A stretch of DNA of 64,000 nt, taken from Tetranychus cinnabarinus. Its lineage: Eukaryota; Arthropoda; Arachnida; Trombidiformes; Tetranychidae. Positions 39,675 to 51,154 of this stretch are shown piece after piece; the first letter of the stretch is position 1, and every line of letters starts with the position of its first letter. Location: NCBI GenBank assembly GCA_022266195.1, contig WHVY01000007.1:2232001-2296000 (forward strand), given 5' to 3'. The notes beneath the pieces are model-generated. The model was not told where the DNA came from and searched no databases. It was given only the letters and a program-made list of their open reading frames with translations. The translations under genes were made by a program, and so were the position numbers.

Positions 39675-42174
39675 ATGACCGAAGCAGAGATGGCAATGGA
39701 GGTGAGTTCAATAAAATAATTTCCTTGTATCTCCTTGTATTAACCTTTTATCAAAAAAATATCCTAATTGTTCCGGGAAGCCTTATTTCCATAGTCCTGT
39801 TCATAGGCAGCATGTTAAATCCAGATTAGAAAACTAAATTTAACAAAAATACTGGCCTAGATGCTTGAGATGCATCAGCCTCGTCTGTATTCAGTTACTA
39901 TAAACAGCTAATTATATCTGGGTTTTGTCCAATTCCAACCTTGAAGGTCATATCAGATGAGAGCAACTCCAAATAACTTTACCCTTTTTTACCAGTTAGG
40001 GTTTCAACTGATAATTTTTAAATATTTGATGAACAATTGTTTTCCTCCCTCAACACCGGTTTAAATTTCCTTGCGAATGGGTAAAAACTGTTTTTCATTC
40101 ATTATTATCAGGAGAAACTCCGAAAAAAGAAGGAAGAAGAAGAAGCCATGTGGGCGGAATACATTGAACAGCGAAAGAAACAACGATCCAAGGAGGAGGA
40201 GGATCTCCGGAAGTTGAAGGAGAGACAAGCCAAAAGAAAAGCTCAACGAGCTGAGCAAGAAAAAATGATGTTTGAAATGAAGCGAAAGCAAGAAGAGCAA
40301 AAGCAACGCGAAATCGTGAGTACCATAATCGACTCATTTGTTTACATTAATTTATCATATAAATATTGAATCAGAAAGATAAAATTCAATACTCAGGAGA
40401 GACACATGGAACAATTTTAGGAACCACAAGAGTTGATAAATTTATCTGCTATCCATAGATAATCTTAATAGACAGCATAAGTGCTTCATTTTACACTATG
40501 ATCCATTGATTACGAGAAAATACCAATCGGTTCACTTATTGGCAAAGATACAGCTTTACACCATAAACAGTTGAGATTAATTTAGTTCAAAGATTTTTGT
40601 AATTGTGTTGAAAAAGGAACCATCTTTAAAAAAAGCTTACATGGATACAATTAGAGAAGAAAAACAATTTAGAAGCTGAAAATTTTTTCATTGGCAAAGA
40701 GTTATCTGTTTGCAATCTGATCTCAAATGATCCTATCCGATATTACAGTGACTTTATTAAGAATCCATCTTTTTGTCTTGTTTAATTATTGAAAGTTGAT
40801 TATGATCCACTGCTTGTATTTCACAGATTATATTATAGTAATTTTTCTTTTAAATTTTATTAATTAATGGCGTCAACTAGGAAGATAAAAAGAATCGCGA
40901 AGCTGAAGCTAAACGAAAACGTTTGGAAGAGGCTGAGCGTAAACGTCAAGCCATGTTACAGGCTATGCAGAAGCAAAAGGAGTCTGTGAAGCCCAATTAT
41001 GTCATCACTAAAAAGGAAGGTGCTCCACCTCCAACTGGTCAATATCACGACAAGGTTAGTTAATTTTTAATCATTTGGATTAATGGGCCTGTTGATTTTA
41101 CTTTGTTAAATGGTTTGACTATTTTCATTACTATTCAGTTCTCTAATGTGATGTTTGCACGAGCTGAGCTCAACAAAACAAAGGAGCAGTTAGCTGAGGA
41201 AAAAAGGATTGCGCTCAGTTTAAGAATCAAAGCTCTCAATATCGAAGGATTGGACACGGATGAGCTTCGCAAAAAGGCTTCTGAGTTATGGGAGCAAATT
41301 GTTATCTTGGAAAGCGAAAAATATGATCTTGAGGAAAGGCAAAAGAGACAAGATTACGATGTAAGTGAAACAGAATAGTTGGAAAATTGTCAAAAAAAAT
41401 TTATCGTAATCAAAAGGAAATGTTATCTTTAAATATCTAGTTGAAAGAATTGAACGAACGTCAACGGCAAATCAACAGGAATAAGGCTTTGAAAAAAGGT
41501 TTAGACCCTGAGTAAGTTGCTCGAAGACACAGAAATTTTAAACATATTCTTTGATAATAATGATTGCCAATTTAATCACCAAATATAGAGCTTTCACCGG
41601 AAAATACCCACCTAAAATCAATGTTGCGAGCAAATACGAAAGACGAGTTGACCGCCGAAGCTTCAAAGATAAGAAAGATCTTTTCGAGGGCGTAAGTTAA
41701 CTATTGATATAATTTATCTACTCACAGATCATCCTGAATTTTGTTTCATAATAATTGAAAATTATTTTATCTATGATTATTCAGGGCTGGGAAGAGCTTT
41801 ACAAGCAACATCTCGAGAAATCATGGGAAGAACGAATCAAGGAGTACAAGGAGCGAGGATCTCCTAAATTGATGAACTGGGATCCTTCAAACCCTAAAAA
41901 TAAGGAAAGCTACGAACCCGGTGCAAGAACATACGATGCTGATGATGATCTAGATGTTATGGTTAGTAAATCATTGTTATTGCTTTTTAAGAATACATTT
42001 TAACGATACATATTTTTTGTTTAGGATACATTCAAGCCTTTCTCCGCTCCTGAGCCCTCACCACCCAAGTCTACTCCTAGATACGAGCCTCCTCCCAAAC
42101 AAGAAGAGGAAGAAGAAGAAGAAGAGGAAGAAGAAGAGGAGGAGGAAGAAGAAGAGGAAGAGGAAGACGAATAA
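39675..42174 (+). CDS. TNNT: Troponin T
   Basis: Eight coding exons join in phase: 39675-39701, 40112-40315, 40881-41054, 41139-41360, 41441-41511, 41589-41691, 41785-41961 and 42025-42174. They give 375 aa. Troponin T anchors the troponin complex to tropomyosin on the thin filament. The order is: a short acidic start (MTEAEMAME); a highly charged helix with MWAEYIEQRKKQRSKEEEDL; YVITKKEGAPPPTGQYHDK; the FARAELNKTKEQLAEEKR segment and the central coiled coil; a GWEELYKQHLEKSWEERIKEY segment; and a C-terminal run of over 20 glutamates ending DE. The long poly-Glu tail is a hallmark of arthropod troponin T. The first coding exon is only 27 nt. No mutually exclusive exon pair was noticed, but alternative splicing cannot be excluded. 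Confidence 0.96.
42098..42171 (+). repeat. GAA/GAG tract encoding the poly-Glu tail of troponin T
   Basis: A near-pure GAR triplet run at the 3' end of the troponin T coding region. The mixture of GAA and GAG shows it is not a fresh microsatellite and suggests selection for the Glu tail. Length polymorphism is still likely. Confidence 0.85.
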
Positions 42175-43295
42175 ATTATTGCTTCCACTCTTAAAATCCA
42201 CCTTATACTGCAGATTAATCAAACAGAATGCAAAAGTTGAAATTATATCCAATCATTGAAGTGTTATAAAAAAGCAAAGTTTCAGTTACACTCAGCAGCA
42301 CTACTATCATCAGCGGCCACACAATCAACAGCACCAACTCTAAATTGTTGCCAACCTAATTGTTTATATTTTCCGTTTCCGATCTTAAATAATTTAAGTA
42401 ATGATTCAAGAGCCAGCTTGTAATTGTAATTCTGAAGCTTAAAGCAATTTACAACCCTATCAGTTGAAATGGCTTATTGTGAACAGCGACGAATAACTTT
42501 TTGTAACACAGATTTTGGAATGACTCTAATTGTGTTCATGATAACCATACTCTGATGTAATTGGTAATTGGTAATTCAAATTGTCTCCTTAAAATGAGAG
42601 AGAGAGAGAGAAAAATAAAATCAAGAGATAATTTTGAATATCAATCCAGTAAAATCAGATTTACACAGAAAGAGAGAATATCATCATCAGTATCTGTTTA
42701 CGCAAACTTTCTAATTCTGATCATTAATTGTTCATTTTCGGTTGTTTGTTGTCTTTTTATGTACAAATTGTTTTGTGGTAATTAAATATAAAAATAAGAA
42801 TAATTAAGAAAAAATAACCAAATGTTTCATTTTATTGTCGGTTTGATTGTAGCACAAAAATTTTACTTTAAAATAAACATTTGTCAAACTAAAGATTTTC
42901 ACACGATGAATTATTAAATTTCATTCAATAATTCTGTTCCATCTGTAATTGGCTTGAGTTAAATAAAGATTTGCATTCTACGCCTCCAGAAAATCGCATT
43001 CTGCCAACAATTTATCAGAAACCGTTAAATTATGTCAGTTTTCCTTGTATTAAAAAGTAAGATAGACTCATGTATCCATACTCTGGCATCTTAACGGTTT
43101 TTACTAAATGACAAAATCAACACAACTGTCACATTTAAACACAATAACAATGTTGTACAGATTTACCCTAACAATAGTCATATAACTTGAAATTGTTGCA
43201 TTCAAATTAAATTCAGTTACTCGTGAAGTGGCACACAGTCTAAGTGAGCTTCCAAAGATATTGAAATTCCGAACTGGGAAGACTTGGTTTTTACT
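42175..43295. other. 3' region of troponin T
   Basis: It contains the troponin T 3' UTR with a candidate AATAAA at 42614-42619, just after a (GA)8 microsatellite (42596-42611). No further gene is supported. The left end of the foldback repeat begins near 43296. Confidence 0.55.
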
Positions 43296-46200
43296 CCACA
43301 AGAAGAATGAAGTAAAGAAGTTCTTTAAATCAGTGTCAATTAACACAATTGTCACATGCACAAATAGACAATTGCTGTGAGACGGAAGGGCGAAAACGGG
43401 TAAAAATAAATTTTCTTTGAATTTAGACACTGTTGGTTTGAAGGGACGTATAAACTGAATCCATTAGTGCTATCAAAAAATTTCTCCAATGGACAGTTTT
43501 AAGAAAATCGAGTCTAAAGTTGAAACTTAGATCGCCTTTTATTCAATTATGGAAGCAGATTTTTTCAATTAAACTTATTTCCTTGTTGTAAATTTTGATG
43601 GCCAACAAGAAAATGTACTTATTTTGAGAAATATAACATTGCTTTTTCGGTAAAATAGTTAAGTTCGATTTTTCGTCAAACACGTCGCATTCTGTGACCG
43701 TAAGAGTTAGAGTTCTGAAACTTATTACTTGTTTATAAAAATTGTTAGCTCGCATCATGGAGTGAATACTGTTTTCAATTTGTCAGCAGTTCTCTTGATT
43801 TTGGCCTTTGAACTGAAAACTTTGAGCATCGATATTTCGAAAATACAAGGACCTAAAGTCACAATTATTTCACCAATCTAATCCTTTACTGATAAAGAAT
43901 TTAATTACATGTAATAAATATTCATTTGTACATTGGGTTTGTAATTTTTTGGCCTAGAATGCAGAAAAAACAACTTATTCACCAAACAAAACTCATCTCA
44001 ACCCATTTGCTGGTAAATAAACCAATTTTCTGGTTAAACTTGCAAATGAAATGCAAAAAATACTGCCCAAGACTCGAAAATTTGAGGTAACAGTTTAAAC
44101 TTTAGTAGGTTTGTAGGGACATAAAAACTGAGTCCGTTGGTGCTATTAAATAGTTCATCCGAATGCCAGTTTTCGAGAAAATCGAGGTCAAAGTTGAAAC
44201 TTCGATCGACTTTTGTTCAGCTATGGAAGAATATTTTTTAATGAAACTCATTTTAATGATTTTAATTGCGATGATTAACCAGAAAATGTACTTATTTAGT
44301 GAAATAAAACTTTTATTTTTCTTTAAAATAGATTAGTTCGATTTTTAGTTAAACCTGTCGCATTCTGTGACGAAAAGGGTTAGAGTTCTGAAACTTATTA
44401 TTTGTTTATAAAAATTGTTTGCTAACATCTTAGATTAAATATTTTTTTCAATTTGTCAACAGTTCTCTTCATTTTGGCCTTTGAACTGGAAACTTTGAGC
44501 ATCGATATTTCGAACATGCAAGTATCTACAGTCATCATTTCTTCACCAACCATCAGTACCATTATGGGCTATAACCTTATATTACTGAACATTCAATAAA
44601 ATCTGAGCTAACTCACTTAATGATGAAGATCCCTTCAACGCACAAGATTTGTGTTTGGTAAACATTCAACTTTACAATCTAAGTCTCAAATCTGAAAACA
44701 TAAATAATGTAATGCTATAACTTTTTTCTAAGGATCTTGAGTAATTTTATATTTCAATATATTATAGCCCATAAAAATATCTAACGATTAGTTAAAGAAT
44801 GATGATCGTAAGTGGTACCATTCTCGAAATATTGAGGTCCAAATTTTTTAGACAAATGGCCAAAAATCAAGAGAACTATCGGTTAAATTGAAAAAAGTAT
44901 TGAGCAAAAGATGTGTAATAACAATTAATCAACTTAGCATAAAGTTTTAGTTCTCTAAATATTACGGTCACAGAATGCGACAAGTTTAGCTGAAAATCGA
45001 ACTTGATTTGTTTAAAAGATTTATTTAAAAATTTAAAAACGTACTTCTCAAAGTAAGACCATCTTCTGATTGTTCATCGAAAGAGACAGCTTCAGAATGA
45101 GTTTTATGAAAAAATCTGCTTCTATAGCTGAACAAAAGGCGATCAAAGTTTCAACTTTGACCTCCATTTTCTCGAAAACTTTTCATCACATGAAATAGTT
45201 AATAGTACCAATGAAATTAGTTTTTAATTCCCTACAACCCTACTAAATCACAACTCTTTACTCAAACGTTCGAGCCTTTTGCAGTACTTTTTGCATTTCG
45301 TTTGTAAGTTTAACCAGAAAATTGGTTTAAAAACCAAGAAATGGGTTAATGTGAGTTTATTTTGTTTAATATGTTGTTTCTTGTCTATTCTGAACCCCAA
45401 AAAGATAAACAAAATGCAATAATGGAATTTTGTTAATTGGAATTAAATTATTAATCAGTAAAGGATTAGATTGGTGAAAGAATTATGAATGTAGATGTGA
45501 CCATACTCGAAATATCGAGACTCAAAGTGTCCAGTTCAAAGGCCAAAATCAAGAGAACTATTGAGAAATTGAAAAAATTATTCAATCCATGATGTTAGCA
45601 AACAATTTTTATAAACAAATAATAAGTTTCAGAACTCTAACCCTTTTCGTCACAGAATGCGACAGGTTTGACTAAAAATCGAACTAATCTGTTTTAAAGA
45701 AAAATAAAAGTTTTATTTCACTAAATAAGTACATTTTCTGGTTAATCATCGCAAGTAAAATCATTGCAATGAGTTTCATTAAAAAATATTCTTCCATAGC
45801 TGAACAAAAGGCGATCGAAGTTTCAACTTTGATCTTAATTTTCTCTGAGACTAATCATCATATGAGTTAGTTAATAGTACCAATAGACGTAGTTTTTGAT
45901 GTACCTACAAACCCACCAAGTTGTATCTTTAATATCAAATTCTCGAGTCTTTGGTATTACTTTTTGAATTTGATTTGAAAGTCTAACCAGAAAATTGGTT
46001 TATTTACCAACAAATGGTTTGAGATGAGTTTATTTTGTTTAATAAGTTGCTTCTTGTGCATTCTAGACCCAAAAATAATGAACTCAATGCTCTAATAGAA
46101 ATTTCTTGGATCAAATTGAATTATTCATTGGTAAAGGATTAGATTGGTGCAATAATTGTGACTGTAGGTACAACCATTCTCGAAATATCGAGTTAAGAAG

Positions 46201-46815
46201 TTTAGAGTCCAACGGCCAAAATCAATAGAACTGGCGATAAATTGCAAAAAATATTTAAGTCTTGATGTGTACAAACAATTTTTATAAACAAATAATAAGT
46301 TTCAGATCTGTAATTTTTACGGTCACAGAATGCGACAGGTTTAATTAAAAATCGAACTGATCCGATCTTGAAGGTAACAGACAATTTTATTTTTCAAAAT
46401 AAGTACATTTTCTGATCAGGCATCAAAATTTACATCAAGGGAAATTAGGGTCTATAAAAAATCTGCTTCCATAATTGAATAAAAGGCGATCGAAGTTTCA
46501 ACATTAGGCTCGATTTTCTTAAAAACTGTCCATCGGAGAAATTTTTTGATAGCACTAATGGATTCAGTTTATACGTCCCTTCAAACCAACAGTGTCTAAA
46601 TTCAAAGAAACTTTATTTTTACCCGTTTTTGCCCTTTTGCCTCACAGCAATTGTCTATGCGTGCATAAATGTGACATTTGTGTTAATTGTGTCTTTTTAA
46701 TAACAATTCATTTTCACAACAGTCACAGATTTACCTCTTTCTATGAATCACAATGAAAACAAAATTTTTACACAAACTCAACGAACTTCTTTACTTCTCT
46801 TCAAGTTACATGATT
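43296..46815. repeat. Large foldback repeat: five ~675-bp units, two forward and three reverse
   Basis: A landmark inside the unit, GTCGCATTCTGTGAC, occurs forward at 43684 and 44357 and as its complement at 44967, 45649 and 46322. Spacings are 673, 682 and 673 bp. The outer ends are inverted copies of each other: the sequence around 43300-43500 (gaagtaaagaagttc, caattgctgtgag, agggacgtataaactgaat) reappears inverted at about 46530-46810. Forward unit 1 mirrors reverse unit 3, and forward unit 2 mirrors reverse unit 2, about one axis near 45010. Reverse unit 1 lies across the axis with a spacer at about 44555-44790. The right end carries ~90 bp that the left lacks. No transposase frame is present; the 60-110 codon frames inside are chance. 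The structure resembles foldback-type elements or an inverted satellite block. Confidence 0.85.
44562..44774. mobile_element. Small element with 13-bp terminal inverted repeats inside the foldback spacer
   Basis: TTATGGGCTATAA at 44562-44574 is matched by its complement TTATAGCCCATAA at 44762-44774. Together they enclose 213 bp of AT-rich, non-coding sequence at the point where the forward array stops. The size and termini fit a MITE-like insertion, but I could not see a clear target-site duplication. Confidence 0.4.
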
Positions 46816-46872
46816 ATTGCTAAAATAAATCAGTTTATGAAGATTTTTAAAAATTGTGTATGCAATATGTAT
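46816..46872. other. Short linker between the foldback repeat and the esterase fragment
   Basis: It contains no recognised feature. The nearest AATAAA available to the esterase transcript on the minus strand (46612-46617) lies inside the foldback repeat. Confidence 0.4.
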
Positions 46873-46941
46873 GAAACGTAGCTCATTCAATGGTGTTTCA
46901 GCAAATGGGATCCTCAAAAATTGGTAAACTTCAGCACCTCT
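46873..46941 (-). pseudogene. Fragment of a second carboxylesterase first exon
   Basis: Read on the minus strand, this codes RGAEVYQFLRIPFAETPLNE and then LRF. It matches RGVKVYQFLGIPFAEPPLNE plus LRF in the intact esterase (nucleotides about 48591-48658), with roughly 85% base identity over ~69 bp. It begins exactly at the stop codon of the intact gene but in a different frame, and it loses similarity after LRF. It is a remnant of a duplicated or recombined esterase gene, with no coding capacity of its own. Confidence 0.8.
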
Positions 46942-48785
46942 AAAGCTCGTCATGATCCTCTTCCATTTTGGCATAGACTCCTGTTAAAGAATGAAAAAGG
47001 CGATATGAGTGTCAACAATTCTGAATAAAATTGAAAGTTATGCTTTAGAATGAAACTTACCTGTTTCGAAATCCATATTGTAATGTTTGTCGAGTGGGAA
47101 AGGCCAATTTTTGATACAAAACTCAACAGATTTTGTTTCAATCAAACCAATTTTGTTGGAGTTCAGAACCATACTGGGATAAGGAATAGAATCATTTAAG
47201 TTCCAGGGCAACCATTCTCGATGAGAGATTTGTGGTGGTTTACTGTGAAGGAGAATAACAATTTATGAATATTAAATGAAGAAGCAGTAAAATGATAAAA
47301 TATTACTAGATTCACTTACCCATCTCTGGCAAACTTTGTCCAAATGTCAATCATGAGAAATGACAGAACAACATCTTCATTATTGAATTTATCAAGTTGT
47401 GTAAATGGGTGACCAAAAACCATTGGAATATCGTCCGCATGAGAAGCAACATTAGCCATCCATTTAGCTTGATTAGAGACCAGTAAAACAGCTTGGGATG
47501 GCTTCTGCGTTTGAACATAACCATAAACATTTGGAACACCATTAGCGATCAAATCTCGACCAAGTGCATAAGTCGGACAAGCAAGAATTGTGTCACCAAG
47601 AGCTTGGGCAACAGCTAATCTAATGGCATCAGAGTCATCAGCAGGCAATGAAGCTAAGTACCGTTCTGAATAGAAATCGATCAGCTTTTTACCGAAAAGT
47701 TTACCGATAATGTACTTAGCGTGAGGAATAGTTAAGTTAACTGGATTCAATGGATGAAAAGTAACCAAGTCTTTCAATAGCAACATGAAAGCTCCTTCAT
47801 TACCAACAGTACCCAATAAAACATTGATATTTGGATCCACTCCATGGTTAGAAACCAGTTCTTCTGGGTGGTTAGGCAGGAATTCGCCGTCAACTGTTGG
47901 CCAGAATGTTAATCCTTCAGAGAATTGACCAAATTGATAATTTGATAAACATGATTTATAGTCGTTAGATTCGCAACCAATTTTGCTTAATAAGGTTTTG
48001 GCTAATTCCGGCTGAGCCCATCTTTTTAAATCATAAATAGAACCACTTTGTATAATTGCGTTTTTAAACAATCCTTTCGAATGTGGACTAACAATGTGAG
48101 CTGAAACAGACATTGAACCTGCAGATTCACCGAAAATCGTTACTCTATTAGGATCTCCACCAAAATGTTCAATATTATCTTTAACCCATTTTAAAGCTAA
48201 TTGCTGATCCCAAAGACCCATGTTACCAGGAACACCAGCTTCGGGTAAATGAAGGAAACCCAAAGAACTCAAACGATAATTAATAGATACAATTATAACA
48301 TCTTTTAATCCGGTTATTGGTGTACCGTCATATTGACTTGGAGTGTTAGCTGAACCAAAATTAAAACCACCACCATGGATCCAAACCATAACTGGACGTA
48401 ACTTATTTTTCTTGCCATTTTGTTTATCTTGGAAAGCAGCTTCTGTTGTGAAAACATTAAGAATCAGGCAATCCTCGCTAAGGTGAAGCTCCGTGTTGAA
48501 ACCAGGGAAGACTGGCTGCATACAAGCAGAACCCCATTTGTTTACACTCAACACTCCATTCCATGGTTTCTTTGGCACTGGTTTTTGAAAGCGTAATTCA
48601 TTCAATGGTGGTTCAGCGAACGGAATCCCCAAAAATTGGTAAACTTTAACACCTCTAAAATCAACTGAAGTACCTCTTATTGATCCTGTTGATAATGTTA
48701 ATTCAGGCTCTACATTTTCTGATATTGTTTGATGAGATAACTGAAGAATGAGAAAGAAAAGGAAAATAATTGATGTTGACTTCAT
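46940..48785 (-). CDS. Secretory-pathway carboxylesterase with C-terminal HDEL
   Basis: Three exons (48785-47320, 47242-47061, 46980-46940) give 562 aa. The start at 48785 gives MKSTSIIFLFFLILQLSHQT, a clear signal peptide; the frame is open further upstream, but that stretch reads as leader. It is an alpha/beta-hydrolase of the type B carboxylesterase family. The oxyanion loop is HGGGF (137-141), the nucleophile Ser221 is in FGESAGS, Glu330 is in GNEG and His449 is in SHADD, so the triad is complete. An early Cys88-Cys106 pair fits the family disulfide. These enzymes hydrolyse carboxyl esters and often act on xenobiotics. The last exon encodes GVYAKMEEDHDEL; the terminal HDEL is a classic ER-retrieval signal, so an ER-lumen enzyme is inferred. 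The stop codon lies in a duplicated esterase fragment. Confidence 0.93.
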
Positions 48786-50045
48786 TGTAGCTTGTAAACA
48801 GTCGCTAATGCAATAATTGACTTCTCCTCTCTCTTCAGCTTCGGTGTATTTTGATATTAATTTCCTTCTCATTCTTTGCTCACTCTGCGGTTTTTTTTCA
48901 TTGGTTTCCGACAACACTTGACTAAATCTTTCGAGATATTTCAATCCATAATAAGCTGCAATATAATTATCTAAAAAATTGTTGAAGCTAGAAACTCGTT
49001 TCTGTCTGGAAAAATTTCCCCTCACTTATCATTTGATTATGAGTGCACAGACGTTGGATTATAATAATCGAAGGATATCAAGGCTATTTCACAATTGGTA
49101 AATCATTGATTATGTTCATTAAAAGCGTTACAAAGATTCAACATTCAGTCAATTTTTGATAAACCTAATTATATTTTCAAACCGTTCGATCCAAACAGTT
49201 TATTGAACATTGAACATATCTTTCACTTGCGAAATACATTTCTCATTTCAAACGATTCCTTCAATTGAAGCATTCAAAAGTTTCAAACGAAAATCATCGT
49301 AAATTTTATTTTTAGGGTAACATGGTAATCAATCAGAATTATTAATGGTTGTAATTACATCATATCATATCAAGTACACCATTTATTTGAATCTTGATGT
49401 GCTAATTTGATCATCCATTTTTGAACGGTTCTTCTGATCTTTTCATTGTATTTTCCAACACGTTCACCAAACTGTTCACCGCTTTCGCAAAAAGATGATT
49501 GAAAAAGAGGTTGGAAAAGTCAGTCTATCAAAATTAAATACTAAAATAGTTCGGTTATTATCAAATATCAGATAATATCTGAGCTTTGATTCAAAATAAT
49601 CAAACTTTCACGAAATAATTCATATCTAATAAGTAATTTCTATTAATATAAACATGTCTTGCACCTAGTCATGATTTTATAAATTGACCGGAATGATTTT
49701 AGCTTCTCAAATTGCCTGAATATCGTATATCATGATTTCGGCATCGGCAGATGATAAACTAATGTTTCTATATATCAAAGCTAAAACTAGAATTCATCTG
49801 AATCTGATTTATGGTGTTCTATTGGATTGTTTATTATTATAATTTCGCTAGTTAGTGAATTGTAATCAAATTTGGCAGAAATCAGTTGAACATATCCGAT
49901 ATAAGTATCGGATACAGATGATATTTGGGTTGTTATGGTAAAAGACTTCATCAGCATTTACAATCTTGAAACGTTATTTATTTTAATTCACAATTAATCT
50001 AATAGTTTAATAATTATATTTCTTATACAATCGGCTTGCGTTAAA
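48786..50045. promoter_or_regulatory. Divergent intergenic region, carboxylesterase / COPZ
   Basis: 1.26 kb of AT-rich DNA. On the minus strand the esterase frame stays open to 49025, so at least part of 48786-49025 is probably 5' leader or a leader exon. No other gene is supported. Confidence 0.5.
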
Positions 50046-50687
50046 ATGGATGCCACAAATATTTCAGTAAGTAATCTTATCACTTTTGACGAAATTTGAT
50101 TTCAAATTAAAACCTATGATCATATGTTTTTTATTCAATTGCTCATGCTAACATTTGTTATTTTTCAGTTTCAAGATCCGATTTTAAATGCTATTTCGGG
50201 TATAATCATTTTGGACAATGACGGGAATAGGATTATCGCCAAATATTATGACGAAAATTCCTCGGTAAAGGAACAAAAAGCCTTTGAAAAGAATCTGTTC
50301 AGTAAGACTCATAGAGCGAATGGTGAGATTCTCATGTTAGATGGCTACACCTGTGTTTACCGGTCAAGTGTTGATCTATTTTTCTATGTTATCGGAGGTG
50401 CTGATGAAAACGGTCTCCTCCTTATGAGTCTTCTCAACTGTTTGGTGGAATCAATTAGTTCAATTTTAAGAAAAAATGTTGAAAAAAGAACGCTGCTCGA
50501 GAATTTAGATGTTGTTATATTGGCTATTGATGAAATTTGTGATGGTGGAATCATGTTGGAAGCAGATCCAGCTGCTGTTGTTCAAAGAGTTGCCATAAAA
50601 CCTGAAGATATTCCTCTCGGTGAACAGACTGTTTCACAAATCCTTCAATCAGCTAGAGAACAATTGAAATGGTCAATTCTGAGATGA
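50046..50687 (+). CDS. COPZ1: Coatomer subunit zeta
   Basis: Two exons (50046-50066 and 50169-50687; TTTCA|GTAAGT...TTTCAG) give 179 aa, against about 177 in vertebrates. The first exon encodes only seven residues (MDATNIS). Zeta-COP is a small longin-fold subunit of the COPI coat. It works with gamma-COP in retrograde Golgi-to-ER vesicle formation and sits on the cytosolic face of Golgi membranes. The family pattern is clear: NAISGIIILDNDGNRIIAKYY, a RANGEILMLDG segment, YRSSVDLFFYVIGG, and NENGLLL-like DENGLLLMSLLNCLVESIS. The C-terminal part includes LAIDEICDGGIMLEADP. A candidate AATAAA is at 50883-50888. NDUFA8 follows on the same strand 467 bp later. No abnormality was seen. Confidence 0.96.
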
Positions 50688-51154
50688 ATAATCATGCCAC
50701 TTGTTATGGCATATCTTTTCACAGTGGAGGTAAAACTCAGGCAGGTTTTAGACAAAAACCTGTCTTATTGAAATTTAATTGATTCCGATTTTTTCACGAT
50801 TTGTCCATTTTACCTTTAAGTTTTTTTGTAAAAAATGGCAAGTCAAATTTAACGATTGTAAGCTAACTTCAATATTTCTCCAAATAAATAAAATTTATTA
50901 TAACATTGTTTTCTTTGTTGAAGTAGTTTTGAAGGTAAATAATTTAATAGAACATATCTTGATTTGATAAAACCTCAAAATAAAATTTGATTGATAAATT
51001 AGACAATATTTATTGCATAAAAAATTTGAGTTTAGCTGTATTTTCTGTTGCTAAGTTACACAGTCATACGTTAGGTTAAAAGATCATAAACATCAACATC
51101 TTTGATTACATTAATTAATTTTGTTTTTTAACTTGACTGTTAATATTCTTAGTG
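50688..51154. other. Intergenic region COPZ to NDUFA8
   Basis: 467 bp holding the COPZ 3' UTR (AATAAA at 50883-50888 and another near 50979) and the NDUFA8 promoter. No further gene is supported. Confidence 0.5.

Noticed and set aside
43104..43758. Minus-strand frames of 108 and 71 codons within the foldback repeat
   Set aside because: Not preserved in the other copies of the unit and without similarity to transposases.
47351..47542. 63-codon minus-strand frame inside the esterase exon
   Set aside because: Out-of-frame shadow of the esterase coding sequence.
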